Source: an uncultured Clostridium sp.
Lineage (GTDB): Bacteria > Bacillota_A > Clostridia > TANB77 > CAG-508
Direction: 5' to 3'
Assembly (NCBI GenBank): GCA_930980675.1
Contig: CAKNIU010000026.1
Location: 1 to 12,285, forward strand
Length of the DNA stretch: 12,285 nt
Shown: positions 1 to 7,544 of the stretch, piece after piece
How the letters are laid out: each line of letters begins with the position of its first letter
Numbering within the stretch: the stretch's first letter is position 1
Notes under the pieces: generated by a model
Databases searched by the model: none
Seen by the model: only the letters and a program-made list of their open reading frames with translations
What the model was told of the DNA's origin: nothing
Translations under genes and position numbers: made by a program

Positions 1-1241
1 ACTATTCCAGTCTATTTTTCTACAGCCTAACCATCGATAACATACTAAACATCATAGTTTTGCTTATTCTAGCAGGAGTAGCACTAAGCTTAACAATAGG
101 AGATAACGGATTGTTTAGAAGAGCTGAAAATGCAGCAAACACATGGCAAATGGCAGAGCAAAATGAACAAAAAGAAATTGAACAAGCAGGAGACTTTATA
201 GATGACTACGCTAATAATATAACAAGAGTAGATGGAGTTCCAATTCCAAATGGATTTTACTATGTAGGAGGAAGTGAAGAGACAGGTTTAGTAATATCAG
301 ATAATCCTATAGATGAAAAAGATTGGGATGAAACAACGGCAACAGATAATGTGTCCAGTGATTTACAGGGAAACCAATTTGTATGGGTGCCAGTAGAAAA
401 TCCAGAAAACTATTTTACAGATGTAACAGCGACATTAAATAAAAATGCAACAGGTGCAGAAGAAGAAAATGAAGTAACTACAAATGTGTACAGCAATTTA
501 ACAATTAGAAACGAAGATCAGAACTCATATACAGCGGGAATACCAGGTGTAGAAGAGACAGAGGAAGGAAACTATGTTACACGTGAGCCTGATGTATTGA
601 GTCTTTATGATACGAATGCACGATACTATGATAATATATTAGGTTTCAATAGTACAAAAGACATGGCAGATAGTTTTGTAAAAGAATATAAAGCAATGAG
701 TGATAGCATAAAAAAATATAAAGGATTTTATATAGGAAGATATGAGCTAACAGGAACAGTAGAAGCTCCAACAGAAAAAGCAGGAGAAGTGTTATCAGCA
801 AACAAAGCAGGAAATTGGTATAATTTATATAAAGCATGCCAAAATGTAGTAACAGGAAAAGACAATGTAAAAAGTACAATGATATATGGAGTACAATGGG
901 ATGCAGTATGTGATTGGCTAGAACAAAGCGGATTTAATACAGACACAGATTCAAGTAGTTGGGGAAATTATAGTGATAGTTCTGAAAATGCAGATGTTAA
1001 TGGAGCGGGTTCAAAACAAAATACAGGATATAGTGACTATTGGAAAGCAAATAATATATATGACCTAGCAGGAAATTGCTGGGAGTGGACACAAGAGGCG
1101 TACTCTCATAGCTCCCGTATTTTACGCGGAGGCTACTACGGCGGTTCCGGTTCGGGCTATCCAGCTTCAGGCCGTAGCAGCAACAGTCCGCACAGTTCGC
1201 TCAGCATCGCTTCTTCTCGACCCACACTTTACATGTCGTAG
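1..1241 (+). CDS. Pseudopilin-like N-terminus with C-terminal FGE-sulfatase/C-type-lectin domain; probable DGR target protein (5' partial)
   Basis: The frame is open from base 3 to the TAG at 1239-1241. A TTG at 60 gives 393 residues but has no ribosome binding site, so the real start probably lies left of the window. Residue numbers below count from that TTG. A hydrophobic helix (IVLLILAGVALSLTIGDNG) followed by a charged, Gln-rich stretch resembles the prepilin-type N-terminus common on surface proteins of gut Clostridia. The C-terminal half carries hallmarks of the formylglycine-generating-enzyme/SUMF1 branch of the C-lectin fold: FVWVPV (around 107), GFYIGRYE (222), VQWDAVCDWL (278), YDLAGNCWEWT (334) and RGG...RPTLYM at the end. 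This fold is the classic display scaffold of diversity-generating retroelements; enzymatic formylglycine activity is not implied. The final ~48 codons are GC-rich and Ser/Gly/Tyr-rich, unlike the rest. Likely role (inference): exported or surface-anchored ligand-binding protein. Confidence 0.75.
   Translation, partial: YSSLFFYSLTIDNILNIIVLLILAGVALSLTIGDNGLFRRAENAANTWQMAEQNEQKEIEQAGDFIDDYANNITRVDGVPIPNGFYYVGGSEETGLVISDNPIDEKDWDETTATDNVSSDLQGNQFVWVPVENPENYFTDVTATLNKNATGAEEENEVTTNVYSNLTIRNEDQNSYTAGIPGVEETEEGNYVTREPDVLSLYDTNARYYDNILGFNSTKDMADSFVKEYKAMSDSIKKYKGFYIGRYELTGTVEAPTEKAGEVLSANKAGNWYNLYKACQNVVTGKDNVKSTMIYGVQWDAVCDWLEQSGFNTDTDSSSWGNYSDSSENADVNGAGSKQNTGYSDYWKANNIYDLAGNCWEWTQEAYSHSSRILRGGYYGGSGSGYPASGRSSNSPHSSLSIASSRPTLYMS
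1098..1241 (+). other. Probable DGR variable region at the 3' end of the C-lectin gene
   Basis: GC is 81 of 144 bases (56%), against an AT-rich upstream part. In the stretch 1134-1217 only about 17% of coding-strand bases are A. Codons are TAC, AGC, GGC, TCC, CAC, AAC and similar, exactly those reached from AAC/AAT by changing only A. Fixed spacers PAS, R and RPTLY sit between variable-looking runs. Adenine-directed mutagenesis of an AAC-rich template would leave this signature. The 5' boundary is approximate. No template repeat was found in the window. Confidence 0.7.
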
Positions 1242-1252
1242 CACTGTAAGCT

Positions 1253-1277
1253 GTATTGTCACTTAAAGTGACAATAC
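1253..1277. repeat. Perfect 25-base palindrome downstream of the variable region
   Basis: Arms GTATTGTCACTT (1253-1264) and AAGTGACAATAC (1266-1277) are perfectly complementary around a single A; as a hairpin it would form about 10 pairs with a 5-base loop. There is no T-run on either side on either strand, so it does not look like an intrinsic terminator. Its place just after the variable region matches the hairpin/cruciform found downstream of target sites in studied DGRs. Confidence 0.75.
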
Positions 1278-1335
1278 AAATAGAATACTCAAAATAGTGC
1301 AAAATTAAAAATAAATAAATAAACTAGGTAGGAAA

Positions 1336-1362
1336 CGGTCTTATAGCGTAAGCTAAAGGTCG
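1336..1362 (+). other. Stem-loop with GNRA-type (GTAA) tetraloop upstream of the gyrA promoter
   Basis: Eleven pairs (two G-T wobbles) form between 1336-1347 and 1352-1362, with A1343 bulged and the loop GTAA at 1348-1351. It lies upstream of the gyrA -35 box, so it would not be in the gyrA mRNA from that promoter. No T-run follows. It may be a structured element of the upstream transcript or a remnant; function unknown. Confidence 0.4.
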
Positions 1363-1396
1363 AGTAATAAAAGTTCTAAAAATCTCCATTTTTTCC

Positions 1397-1425
1397 TTGC
1401 AAATTAAGTCTTGTTTTAGTATAAT
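1397..1425 (+). promoter_or_regulatory. gyrA promoter (sigma-A type)
   Basis: TTGCAA (1397-1402), a 17-base spacer and TATAAT (1420-1425) lie 34 bases before the gyrA ATG. The leader holds the SD AGAGG (1448-1452), 7 bases from the start. Confidence 0.8.
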
Positions 1426-1459
1426 AAGTACAGAAAAATAGCAGAAAAGAGGTAAACAA

Positions 1460-3928
1460 ATGGACAAAAAAGAAGAACCAGAATTCAACGAAGGCAAAAT
1501 TATTGAACGTGACATCGAGTCAGAAATGAGGACTGCCTATATAGACTATGCAATGAGTGTTATAGTACAAAGAGCTCTTCCAGATGTAAGAGATGGTATG
1601 AAGCCAGTTCATAGAAGAATACTTTATACAATGTATGAAGATGGTTTAACAGCAGACAAGCCATACAGAAAATCTGCTACAACCGTCGGTGACGTTTTAG
1701 GTAGATATCATCCACATGGTGACTCATCAGTTTATGATGCAATGGTTAGAATGGCACAAGACTTTTCACTTAGATATCCACTTATTGATGGTCATGGAAA
1801 CTTTGGCTCTATTGATGGTGATGGAGCTGCTGCTTACCGTTACACAGAAGCTAGAATGTCAAAAATAGCTGAAACAATGCTTACAGACATTGAAAAAGAT
1901 ACAGTAGACTTTATGCCAAACTTTGATGGTATAAGACAAGAGCCTACAGTACTTCCAGCAAGACTTCCAGCACTTTTAGTTAATGGCTCATCAGGTATAG
2001 CTGTTGGCATGGCTACAAATATACCGCCACACAATTTAACAGAAATATTAAATGCCATAATTAAAATAATTGAATCTGATGAAGATTTACCAGATGAAGA
2101 ATTATTTAAAATAGTAAAAGGACCAGATTTTCCAACAGGTGGACTAATTCTTGGTAGAGAAGGAATTAAACAAGCTTATTCTACAGGTAAAGGAAAAATA
2201 ACTCTAAGAGCAGAAGCAGAAATAGAGGAAATGAGTGGAAACAAACAAAGAATAATTGTTACATCACTTCCATACCAAGTAAACAAAGCTAAATTAATTG
2301 TAGATATTAGCCAATTAGTTAGAGATAAAAAGATTGAAGGAATCTCAGAAGTTAGAGATGAATCAGATAGAGAAGAAAAGGTTAGAGTTGTTATTGAGCT
2401 TAAGAGAGACGCAAATGCAAAGGTAATATTAAATCAATTATATAAATACACTCAAATGCAAGATTCTTTTGGCGTTATAATGCTTGCTTTAGTTAACAAC
2501 GAACCAAAAATTCTTACATTAAGACAATGTTTAGACTACTTCATAGAGCACAGAAAAACAGTAGTTTTAAGAAGAACAAAGTTTGGTTTAGACAAAGCTT
2601 TAGCTAGAGCTCACATATTAGAAGGCTTAAGAATAGCAATAGACAACATTGACGAAGTAATCAAAATAATTCGTGAATCTTATGATGATGCAAAAGAAAG
2701 ATTAATGGAACGTTTTGGCTTAGATGATATACAAGCACAAGCTATACTAGATATGAGACTAAGAACTCTTCAAGGTTTGCAAAGAGAAAAAATAGAAGAA
2801 GAGTATGAGCAGTTAATGAAGTTAATAGCACATTTAAGAGAAATATTAGCAAGTGAAAAACTTGTATACGATATTATAAAAGAAGAATGCTTAGAATTAA
2901 AAGAAAAATATGGTGATGAAAGACTTACAAAAATAGTTGCAGCAGAAGGCGAATTTAACGAAGAAGACTTAATCACAGAAGAAAATTCTATAATAGCCCT
3001 AACACACTTTGGATACATCAAGAGAATGCCTCAAGATACATATAAAAGCCAAAGAAGAGGTGGAAAAGGAATTACAGGAATGACAACAAGAGAAGATGAC
3101 TTCGTAAAACAAATATTCAAAGCTTCAACACATGACTTAATATTATTCTTTAGCAATAAAGGTAAGTTATATAGATTAAGAGGATTTGAAATACCAGAAG
3201 CAGGTAGAACTGCAAAAGGTACAGCAATAGTAAACTTGCTTGCATTAGAAGCAGGGGAAAAAATATCTGCAGTTATTCCAATTAAGAATTTTGAAGATGG
3301 CAAGTTCTTACTTATGGCTACAAAAACAGGTATGATAAAGAAAACACCACTTAAAGAATATGACTCAGCTAGAAAAACAGGACTTCTTGCAATTAACCTA
3401 AAAGAAGATGATGAGCTAATAGACGTTAGACTAACAGACGGAGAAGATAATGTAGTATTAGTTACTCAAAAAGGTATGTGTATCACATTTAGTGAAAAAG
3501 ACGTAAGACCTGTTGGTAGAACAGCACAAGGTGTTATAGGAATAAGGCTAGATAAAGATGACGTAGTTATAGGAATGGAATCAATAGTATCAAATAAAAA
3601 TGAAACATTGCTTGCAATAACTGAAAACGGCTTTGGAAAGAGAACAGAACTTGATGAATATAGAGTACAAACTAGAGGTGGAAAAGGTGTAATAACATAC
3701 AAAATAACTTCTAAAACAGGAAATATAGTTGGAATCAGAATTGCAAATGAAGATGAAGATGTAATGATGATAACCGACACAGGTACAGTAATAAGAATAA
3801 AAGCAAAAGAAATAAGTGTACTTGGAAGAAATACTCAAGGTGTTACTCTAATGAGAACAAACGACGGTGGCAAAGTAGTAAGCATTGAAACAATTGATGA
3901 AGATCCAGAAGGATTGGATGAGAAATAA
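1460..3928 (+). CDS. gyrA: DNA gyrase subunit A
   Basis: This is the breakage-reunion subunit of gyrase (A2B2), which introduces negative supercoils ahead of replication and transcription forks. Its 822 residues are full length for the family. The ATG at 1460 follows AGAGG by 7 bases. The winged-helix/tower domain is N-terminal; the catalytic tyrosine is Y128 in AAYRYTEAR. The quinolone-resistance-determining loop reads [10 protein letters not shown], with S89 and D93 at the positions of E. coli Ser83 and Asp87, that is, the susceptible-type residues. The GyrA box QRRGGKG (531-537), diagnostic of gyrase against topoisomerase IV, is intact, and a second related motif QTRGGKG (737-743) lies late in the C-terminal beta-pinwheel. 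gyrB is not adjacent. The gene has its own promoter and terminator, so it appears monocistronic. No frameshift or missing key residue was seen. Confidence 0.98.
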   Translation: MDKKEEPEFNEGKIIERDIESEMRTAYIDYAMSVIVQRALPDVRDGMKPVHRRILYTMYEDGLTADKPYRKSATTVGDVLGRYHPHGDSSVYDAMVRMAQDFSLRYPLIDGHGNFGSIDGDGAAAYRYTEARMSKIAETMLTDIEKDTVDFMPNFDGIRQEPTVLPARLPALLVNGSSGIAVGMATNIPPHNLTEILNAIIKIIESDEDLPDEELFKIVKGPDFPTGGLILGREGIKQAYSTGKGKITLRAEAEIEEMSGNKQRIIVTSLPYQVNKAKLIVDISQLVRDKKIEGISEVRDESDREEKVRVVIELKRDANAKVILNQLYKYTQMQDSFGVIMLALVNNEPKILTLRQCLDYFIEHRKTVVLRRTKFGLDKALARAHILEGLRIAIDNIDEVIKIIRESYDDAKERLMERFGLDDIQAQAILDMRLRTLQGLQREKIEEEYEQLMKLIAHLREILASEKLVYDIIKEECLELKEKYGDERLTKIVAAEGEFNEEDLITEENSIIALTHFGYIKRMPQDTYKSQRRGGKGITGMTTREDDFVKQIFKASTHDLILFFSNKGKLYRLRGFEIPEAGRTAKGTAIVNLLALEAGEKISAVIPIKNFEDGKFLLMATKTGMIKKTPLKEYDSARKTGLLAINLKEDDELIDVRLTDGEDNVVLVTQKGMCITFSEKDVRPVGRTAQGVIGIRLDKDDVVIGMESIVSNKNETLLAITENGFGKRTELDEYRVQTRGGKGVITYKITSKTGNIVGIRIANEDEDVMMITDTGTVIRIKAKEISVLGRNTQGVTLMRTNDGGKVVSIETIDEDPEGLDEK

Positions 3929-3967
3929 AAATATTAATTATCAATAGGGTTGGTTTTAATTGCCAAC

Positions 3968-4008
3968 AAAAAATTCCATTTAGGGATTAAACCTTAAATG
4001 GAATTTTT
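3968..4008. terminator. Bidirectional intrinsic terminator between convergent gyrA and helicase-loader genes
   Basis: ATTCCATTTAGG (3973-3984) pairs with CCTTAAATGGAAT (3992-4004) with one bulged A, extended by A-T pairs from the flanking A-run and T-run, around a 7-base loop. T5 follows on the + strand and T6 on the - strand, so it can serve both genes. A smaller hairpin (GTTGG 3949-3953 with CCAAC 3963-3967) lies just upstream. Confidence 0.85.
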
Positions 4009-4016
4009 GTTTGTCT

Positions 4017-5025
4017 TTATACATTAGCCATTTTCTTTTTTATTCGTATGTCATCTCCAAAAAAGTAACAAGCTTCATAATTACCAATAATTCTAGACAA
4101 AATTCTTTCATCATAATTATTATATAATTCTTGTAAAGATAAATTAGTTGAAATAATAGTCTTTGTTATGGTATTGTTTTGATTTAATAACCTTGAGTTT
4201 ATTATATTAAATAATTCTGTAATTTTTAAATTATTTTTTGTTTCTGTGCCTAAATCATCAATAATAAGTAAATCTACAGAATTTATTGTAGAAACTATGT
4301 TATTATTTGATTTTCCAAATTTATAATCTATTATATTATCTAGCATTACTGGGGCTGTTTGGTAAAGCACCGTTTTGCCTTTTTTAATCATTTCATTTGC
4401 TATGCAAGAAGATAAAAAGGTTTTACCTAAACCAGAGTTGCCACAGAAAAGTAAATTATTTTCATTTGGGTCATCAAAATTCTCTATAAATTTATCACAT
4501 ATTTTTCTTATTTTTTCTATATTTTCTCTTGGAGATAATTTTGATTTATATTTTTCAGTATCGGTTTTATCTGAATAATAATTAATATTAAATTTAGAAA
4601 AATTTTGATTTTCTAAATCATAAATATTCGAATTATTATATTGTATATTATACAATCTTTGCTTTATGCAAGGGCAAAGTGTAACACCATTTTCTGTTTG
4701 AATATATCCTGTATCTTGGCAATTAGAACATTCAAAATGTGGTGCTAGATCTTTCTCTGTTTTTCCGTATTTTTGTAATAGCTCAATTTTTTGCTTTTTT
4801 AAATTACTTAAATCACTTTTTAGTTTTTGTGGAGCTTTAGGGTCTTTTTGTGTTAAAACTGACTTTATTGCATAAATTGAAACAGTATTTATATCATTGT
4901 CTATTTTTTCTAGACCGAGGTATTTCGGTATACATTTCTAGTTTTTTAGATTCTGCATCAGATATTGCTCTAGAACGTTTTTGGTCATATTCAACTAACA
5001 AGGTTTGCAAATTTTTTGCGTTCAA
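4017..5025 (-). CDS. DnaI/DnaC-like replicative helicase loader (AAA+), frameshifted
   Basis: ATP-dependent loading of the replicative helicase is the family role, alongside DnaD. Read with one frame change, the protein is about 335 residues, normal for the clostridial type. Segment 1 starts at TTG 5025 behind a strong AGAGGTGAT site and encodes 37 residues ending TEIPR. The match then continues in another frame as LEKIDNDIN from 4913 to the stop at 4017. Dropping one base at about 4914 restores the frame; otherwise segment 1 meets a TGA within a few codons. After repair: a charged helical N-terminus, a zinc-finger-like C99-x2-C102...C117-x-C119, Walker A GNSGLGKT (195-202), Walker B LLIIDD (D256, D257), and an arginine-rich RILSRI segment near the end. 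It lies 113 bases after the DnaD gene, probably co-transcribed. The break may be a sequencing error, a real mutation or, less likely, a programmed +1 shift. An annotation starting at TTG 4655 would lose the zinc finger. Confidence 0.85.
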
Positions 5026-5056
5026 ATTCTATCACCTCTTTCTTTTTTATTTGTTG

Positions 5057-5100
5057 CAAAGTTGCAATATATGTATGGAAAAATATATATTGCAACTTTG
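5057..5100. repeat. Stem-loop A of a two-copy hairpin family, between dnaD-like and loader genes
   Basis: A perfect 16-pair stem, CAAAGTTGCAATATAT (5057-5072) with ATATATTGCAACTTTG (5085-5100), has a 12-base loop. No useful T-run follows on the gene (-) strand, so it is not an obvious terminator. On the gene strand it lies about 30 bases before the loader start and 38 bases after the DnaD stop. Its inner 28 bases match 24 of 28 in the stem-loop at 7478-7519. Confidence 0.75.
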
Positions 5101-5138
5101 TGTTTAAAATAATGTAATCTTTAAATAATTATCTATTT

Positions 5139-6095
5139 CTATATATTACTATAAAAATTATTCAAATCAGTATATTGTCTTTGTGAAAAATTAGCTTTGG
5201 TTTCTTTAGTTTCTTTCTTTTGCACTGGTTTATTTTTTTGATTTTCCAATAGTTTGTTTATCTCATCAGGAGTTTTTAAACCTCTTTCATGCCAATCGCT
5301 AATCATTTTATCCATATACTCAAAGCTATAGGTAGACTTACCTGCCATTTTCTTTAAAGCAATATCTATAACATCTAAGCCATAGCCATATGTAATATTC
5401 CATTTTTCGACATAAGCTTCTTCATAAATATTAAGATTTCTGTTAAGTCTAAGTTTTTTACGAATACTATTTTCGAGAGTTTTAACTTTTGCCTCTTTTT
5501 CAAAATATAAATCCAAATCTGCAAATGTTTTTATTTTATTTTTATTCCAAGCTTCTGCAACTGTAGCAACATAACTTCTATGCAAAGCAGACTTATTAAA
5601 GCAATATCTAAATAATGCTATCATAACTTCTTCATCAAAGGCGTATTTTTTGAACCACAAGTCAATATCTCCATACCAAGAAGGAGACATTACACCTTGG
5701 AAAAATTCATTATTTATAGTATCAATTGCTTTAGCTCTGTACTTGTTTTCAGCGACTTTAGCTAGATCTGTTGAAGAAATAGTTATTTTAGGTTTATATA
5801 ATTTATTTAATTCTATTTCTTGCAAATTAGCTACAATAAAGCCTTGATTTTTACGAATAAGTAAACCTTCATCTTCCCAATACTTTACAGCATCCTGTAT
5901 TGTTTTTAGTGGTAATTCCAGTTTCTTAGATAAATCATTTATTTTAACTTCTTTATTGTATTTTGATAAAAAATATAAATACAAATAAACCTTTACAAAA
6001 TCTCCGCCTGCCTGAGATAAATACTCAGTAAAAAAAACATCGGGAATTGAAGTGGTTGAAAAAATAAGTGAAGAATCATTCTGCTCTAACTTCAT
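5139..6095 (-). CDS. DnaD-domain replication initiation protein
   Basis: A 318-residue primosomal-type protein; DnaD/DnaB family members remodel DNA at the origin and recruit the helicase loader. The ATG at 6095 is preferred over an upstream in-frame TTG (6110) because AGGAGG lies 6 bases before it. Approximate layout: winged-helix N-domain (15-95, with LSKKLELPLKTIQDAVKYWEDEGLL), first DnaD C-terminal domain (125-205, including FFQGVMSPSWYGDIDLWF), second DnaD domain (222-285) ending in the typical YMDKMISDWHERGLKT motif, then a Lys-rich, low-complexity tail. It is followed by the helicase loader, the usual pair in Clostridia, so this is probably the host's own replication gene rather than plasmid cargo. 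It has its own promoter with a palindrome over the -35 box. Confidence 0.9.
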   Translation of the reverse strand: MKLEQNDSSLIFSTTSIPDVFFTEYLSQAGGDFVKVYLYLYFLSKYNKEVKINDLSKKLELPLKTIQDAVKYWEDEGLLIRKNQGFIVANLQEIELNKLYKPKITISSTDLAKVAENKYRAKAIDTINNEFFQGVMSPSWYGDIDLWFKKYAFDEEVMIALFRYCFNKSALHRSYVATVAEAWNKNKIKTFADLDLYFEKEAKVKTLENSIRKKLRLNRNLNIYEEAYVEKWNITYGYGLDVIDIALKKMAGKSTYSFEYMDKMISDWHERGLKTPDEINKLLENQKNKPVQKKETKETKANFSQRQYTDLNNFYSNI

Positions 6096-6134
6096 ATTTA
6101 CCTCCTGCAATTTGCTTAAACTTTACTATGTCGA

Positions 6135-6163
6135 ATTATATCATTTTTTGTAACTGTTTACAA
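6135..6163 (-). promoter_or_regulatory. Promoter of the DnaD-loader operon with overlapping palindrome
   Basis: On the - strand, -35 TTGTAA (6163-6158), a 17-base spacer and -10 TATAAT (6140-6135) lie 40 bases before the DnaD start. The inverted repeat TTGTAA-CTGT-TTACAA (+ strand, 6148-6163) covers the -35 box and could be an operator. The -35 box lies just 4 bases from the stop of the preceding gene. Confidence 0.7.
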
Positions 6164-6166
6164 CAA

Positions 6167-6445
6167 TTATTTATACAAATATATCTTCGGTCTAAAAAAA
6201 TATTTTAACATATACCAAATAAAATACAATATGTTTTCATGGTTAAAATCAACTACACTCAATAAAAATATAGGCAAGTACAAAAATATAATTATAACTA
6301 TTTTAGCTGTAAGATTAGGCACAAGTAAATTACAAAAAAACCATATTATAAAAAAGTAAATTACATTAAATATGGCAGTAGGGTAATCAATTATACCAAG
6401 TAATTTATTTTTAAAATTAAAATTTTGCGGAAAAATGAATTTCAT
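6167..6445 (-). CDS. Small two-helix membrane protein, VirB3/PrgI-like (T4SS cluster)
   Basis: A 92-residue protein. The ATG at 6445 is chosen over an upstream extension because AAAGGA sits 7 bases before it. Two hydrophobic segments are visible, about residues 25-45 (FNVIYFFIIWFFCNLLV) and 50-68 (IVIIIFLYLPIFLLS). A third amphipathic stretch, ILYFIWYMLKYFFRPKIYLYK, runs to the end. Size, topology and the aromatic RPKIYLYK-type tail resemble VirB3/TcpE/PrgI inner-membrane components of type IV secretion systems, which usually sit just before a VirB4 ATPase; here no VirB4 follows. The assignment rests on topology and context, not a catalytic motif. It is the last gene of the secretion-like cluster. 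Confidence 0.5.
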   Translation of the reverse strand: MKFIFPQNFNFKNKLLGIIDYPTAIFNVIYFFIIWFFCNLLVPNLTAKIVIIIFLYLPIFLLSVVDFNHENILYFIWYMLKYFFRPKIYLYK

Positions 6446-6509
6446 TTGGTAATCCTTTCTTATATAAAATAGAGCTCGCATAAAAAATTATGATTTTGGT
6501 TAGGCACTC

Positions 6510-6560
6510 AATGTTGCTATATGTTGAGGATTTTTTTTACAGTCGCCACCTCGCCAAAAG
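6510..6560. other. Unusual intergenic block: hairpin plus T8, then a GC-rich patch
   Basis: On the + strand, CTCAATGT (from 6507) pairs with ATGTTGAG (ending 6528; two wobbles), followed by GGA and T8, which is terminator-like although no + strand gene leads into it. Immediately after lies CAGTCGCCACCTCGCC (6540-6555), strikingly GC-rich for this region with CGCC repeated. No convincing ORF is here. The rest of the 131-base gap shows nothing else beyond the SD of the next gene. Confidence 0.35.
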
Positions 6561-6576
6561 ACAATTATTTTTAACT

Positions 6577-7440
6577 CTAAGTTTTAAACGAAGCCATAAT
6601 TGATGAAATATTACTTGAAACATCAACGCTAACTCCGCCCAGAATTTCTCTCATAAAAGTATTTGCTCTCATTAAAGCATAAATAGCACCAATTAAAAGC
6701 AATTTGTTTGATGAGTCTAAAGCAAGCATAACAATTAATATTAATGCAACAAAAGATTGGAGTAATAAAAGAGAGAAAAAGGCTCTAGCCCAAGCTTTGA
6801 ATATCCAGTAGCTTGATGTATTTATTAAAGAAAGTATTGCAAGTGGTGTAGTAAGTACAAAAACCTGTATTATTATGTATCTAAGAGAATAAGAAAATAA
6901 AATATTTAATAAGCCTACAGATATAAAGCCTTTAATAATTCCATCAAAAGAAAACAAATCAAAACTATTTTCTCCAACAGATATAACTGAGTTTAAACTT
7001 TGTATTAAACTTAAAAAAGTAATATCTTTGCCAACAACACTTTCGCCAATATCTTGTATACTACCAGAAATTAAATAATTAATGTTAAGCACTTGCTCAC
7101 ATAAAAAGTAAGAACTATTAACAAATATTCCTACAATAACCATTTTGAAAACGAATTGAGTAGGCTTTTCCACATTATTTCCAGTAAATGTGGAATATGA
7201 ATATCTTATTGCATAATAAATAATAATGCCTAGTAGTAAAGCATCTGTTAAATACAAAATACCATTTTTTCCATCGCTACCTAGTAGTTTTTCAAAAAAT
7301 GAGTTGTTTATTATATTACTATCAATAAAAGTAAATGTATCTAAATATGAATAAACATTATTATCTATTGAAGAAAATAGGTTGCTAAATATGGAGTTAA
7401 TTGTTTCTATAATAATGTTTACAATTTCTGATTGTTCCAA
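6577..7440 (-). CDS. TrbL/VirB6-like polytopic membrane protein (T4SS channel component)
   Basis: A 287-residue protein starting at TTG 7440, with AAAGGA 8 bases upstream. About six hydrophobic segments are visible, near residues 60-85, 95-120, 165-185, 185-205, 215-240 and 245-260, separated by polar loops. A conserved-looking cationic stretch, YWIFKAWARAFFSLLLLQSF, and the end motif ANTFMREILGGVSVDVSS match the TrbL/VirB6 type found in conjugative systems of Gram-positive bacteria. These proteins form part of the inner-membrane DNA/protein translocation channel. It lies between the VirB2-like pilin gene and the VirB3/PrgI-like gene, all on one strand, which supports the call. Exact substrate cannot be inferred. 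What else: an unrelated multi-pass membrane protein. Confidence 0.7.
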   Translation of the reverse strand: MEQSEIVNIIIETINSIFSNLFSSIDNNVYSYLDTFTFIDSNIINNSFFEKLLGSDGKNGILYLTDALLLGIIIYYAIRYSYSTFTGNNVEKPTQFVFKMVIVGIFVNSSYFLCEQVLNINYLISGSIQDIGESVVGKDITFLSLIQSLNSVISVGENSFDLFSFDGIIKGFISVGLLNILFSYSLRYIIIQVFVLTTPLAILSLINTSSYWIFKAWARAFFSLLLLQSFVALILIVMLALDSSNKLLLIGAIYALMRANTFMREILGGVSVDVSSNISSIMASFKT

Positions 7441-7477
7441 TGTAAAATTCCTTTCTTACTAAATATTAGATTTGATT

Positions 7478-7519
7478 TAAATCCCAATATATGTTCTGAA
7501 AAATGTATATTGGGATTTA
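7478..7519. repeat. Stem-loop B of a two-copy hairpin family, between pilin-like and TrbL-like genes
   Basis: TAAATCCCAATATA (7478-7491) pairs perfectly with TATATTGGGATTTA (7506-7519). The inner 28 bases (7485-7512) are 24/28 identical to 5065-5092, while the outer stem differs completely yet stays self-complementary. No T-run follows on the gene strand. It lies about 38 bases before the TrbL-like start and 25 bases after the pilin stop. Confidence 0.75.
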
Positions 7520-7544
7520 TTGGTTAAATAGTGAAATAAATAAT

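Noticed and set aside
646..946. Minus-strand Leu-rich frames inside the C-lectin gene
   Set aside because: They oppose recognisable FGE-type motifs; the Leu/Phe-rich translation is an artefact of an A-rich coding strand.
1253..1277. Palindrome as an intrinsic terminator of the first gene
   Set aside because: No T-run follows on either strand.
1840..3838. Several minus-strand frames within gyrA
   Set aside because: Antisense shadows of a well-conserved gene with low-complexity translations and no start signals.
4850..5107. 85-codon plus-strand frame opposite the loader N-terminus
   Set aside because: It is antisense to the recognisable loader N-terminal segment and lacks an SD or family features.
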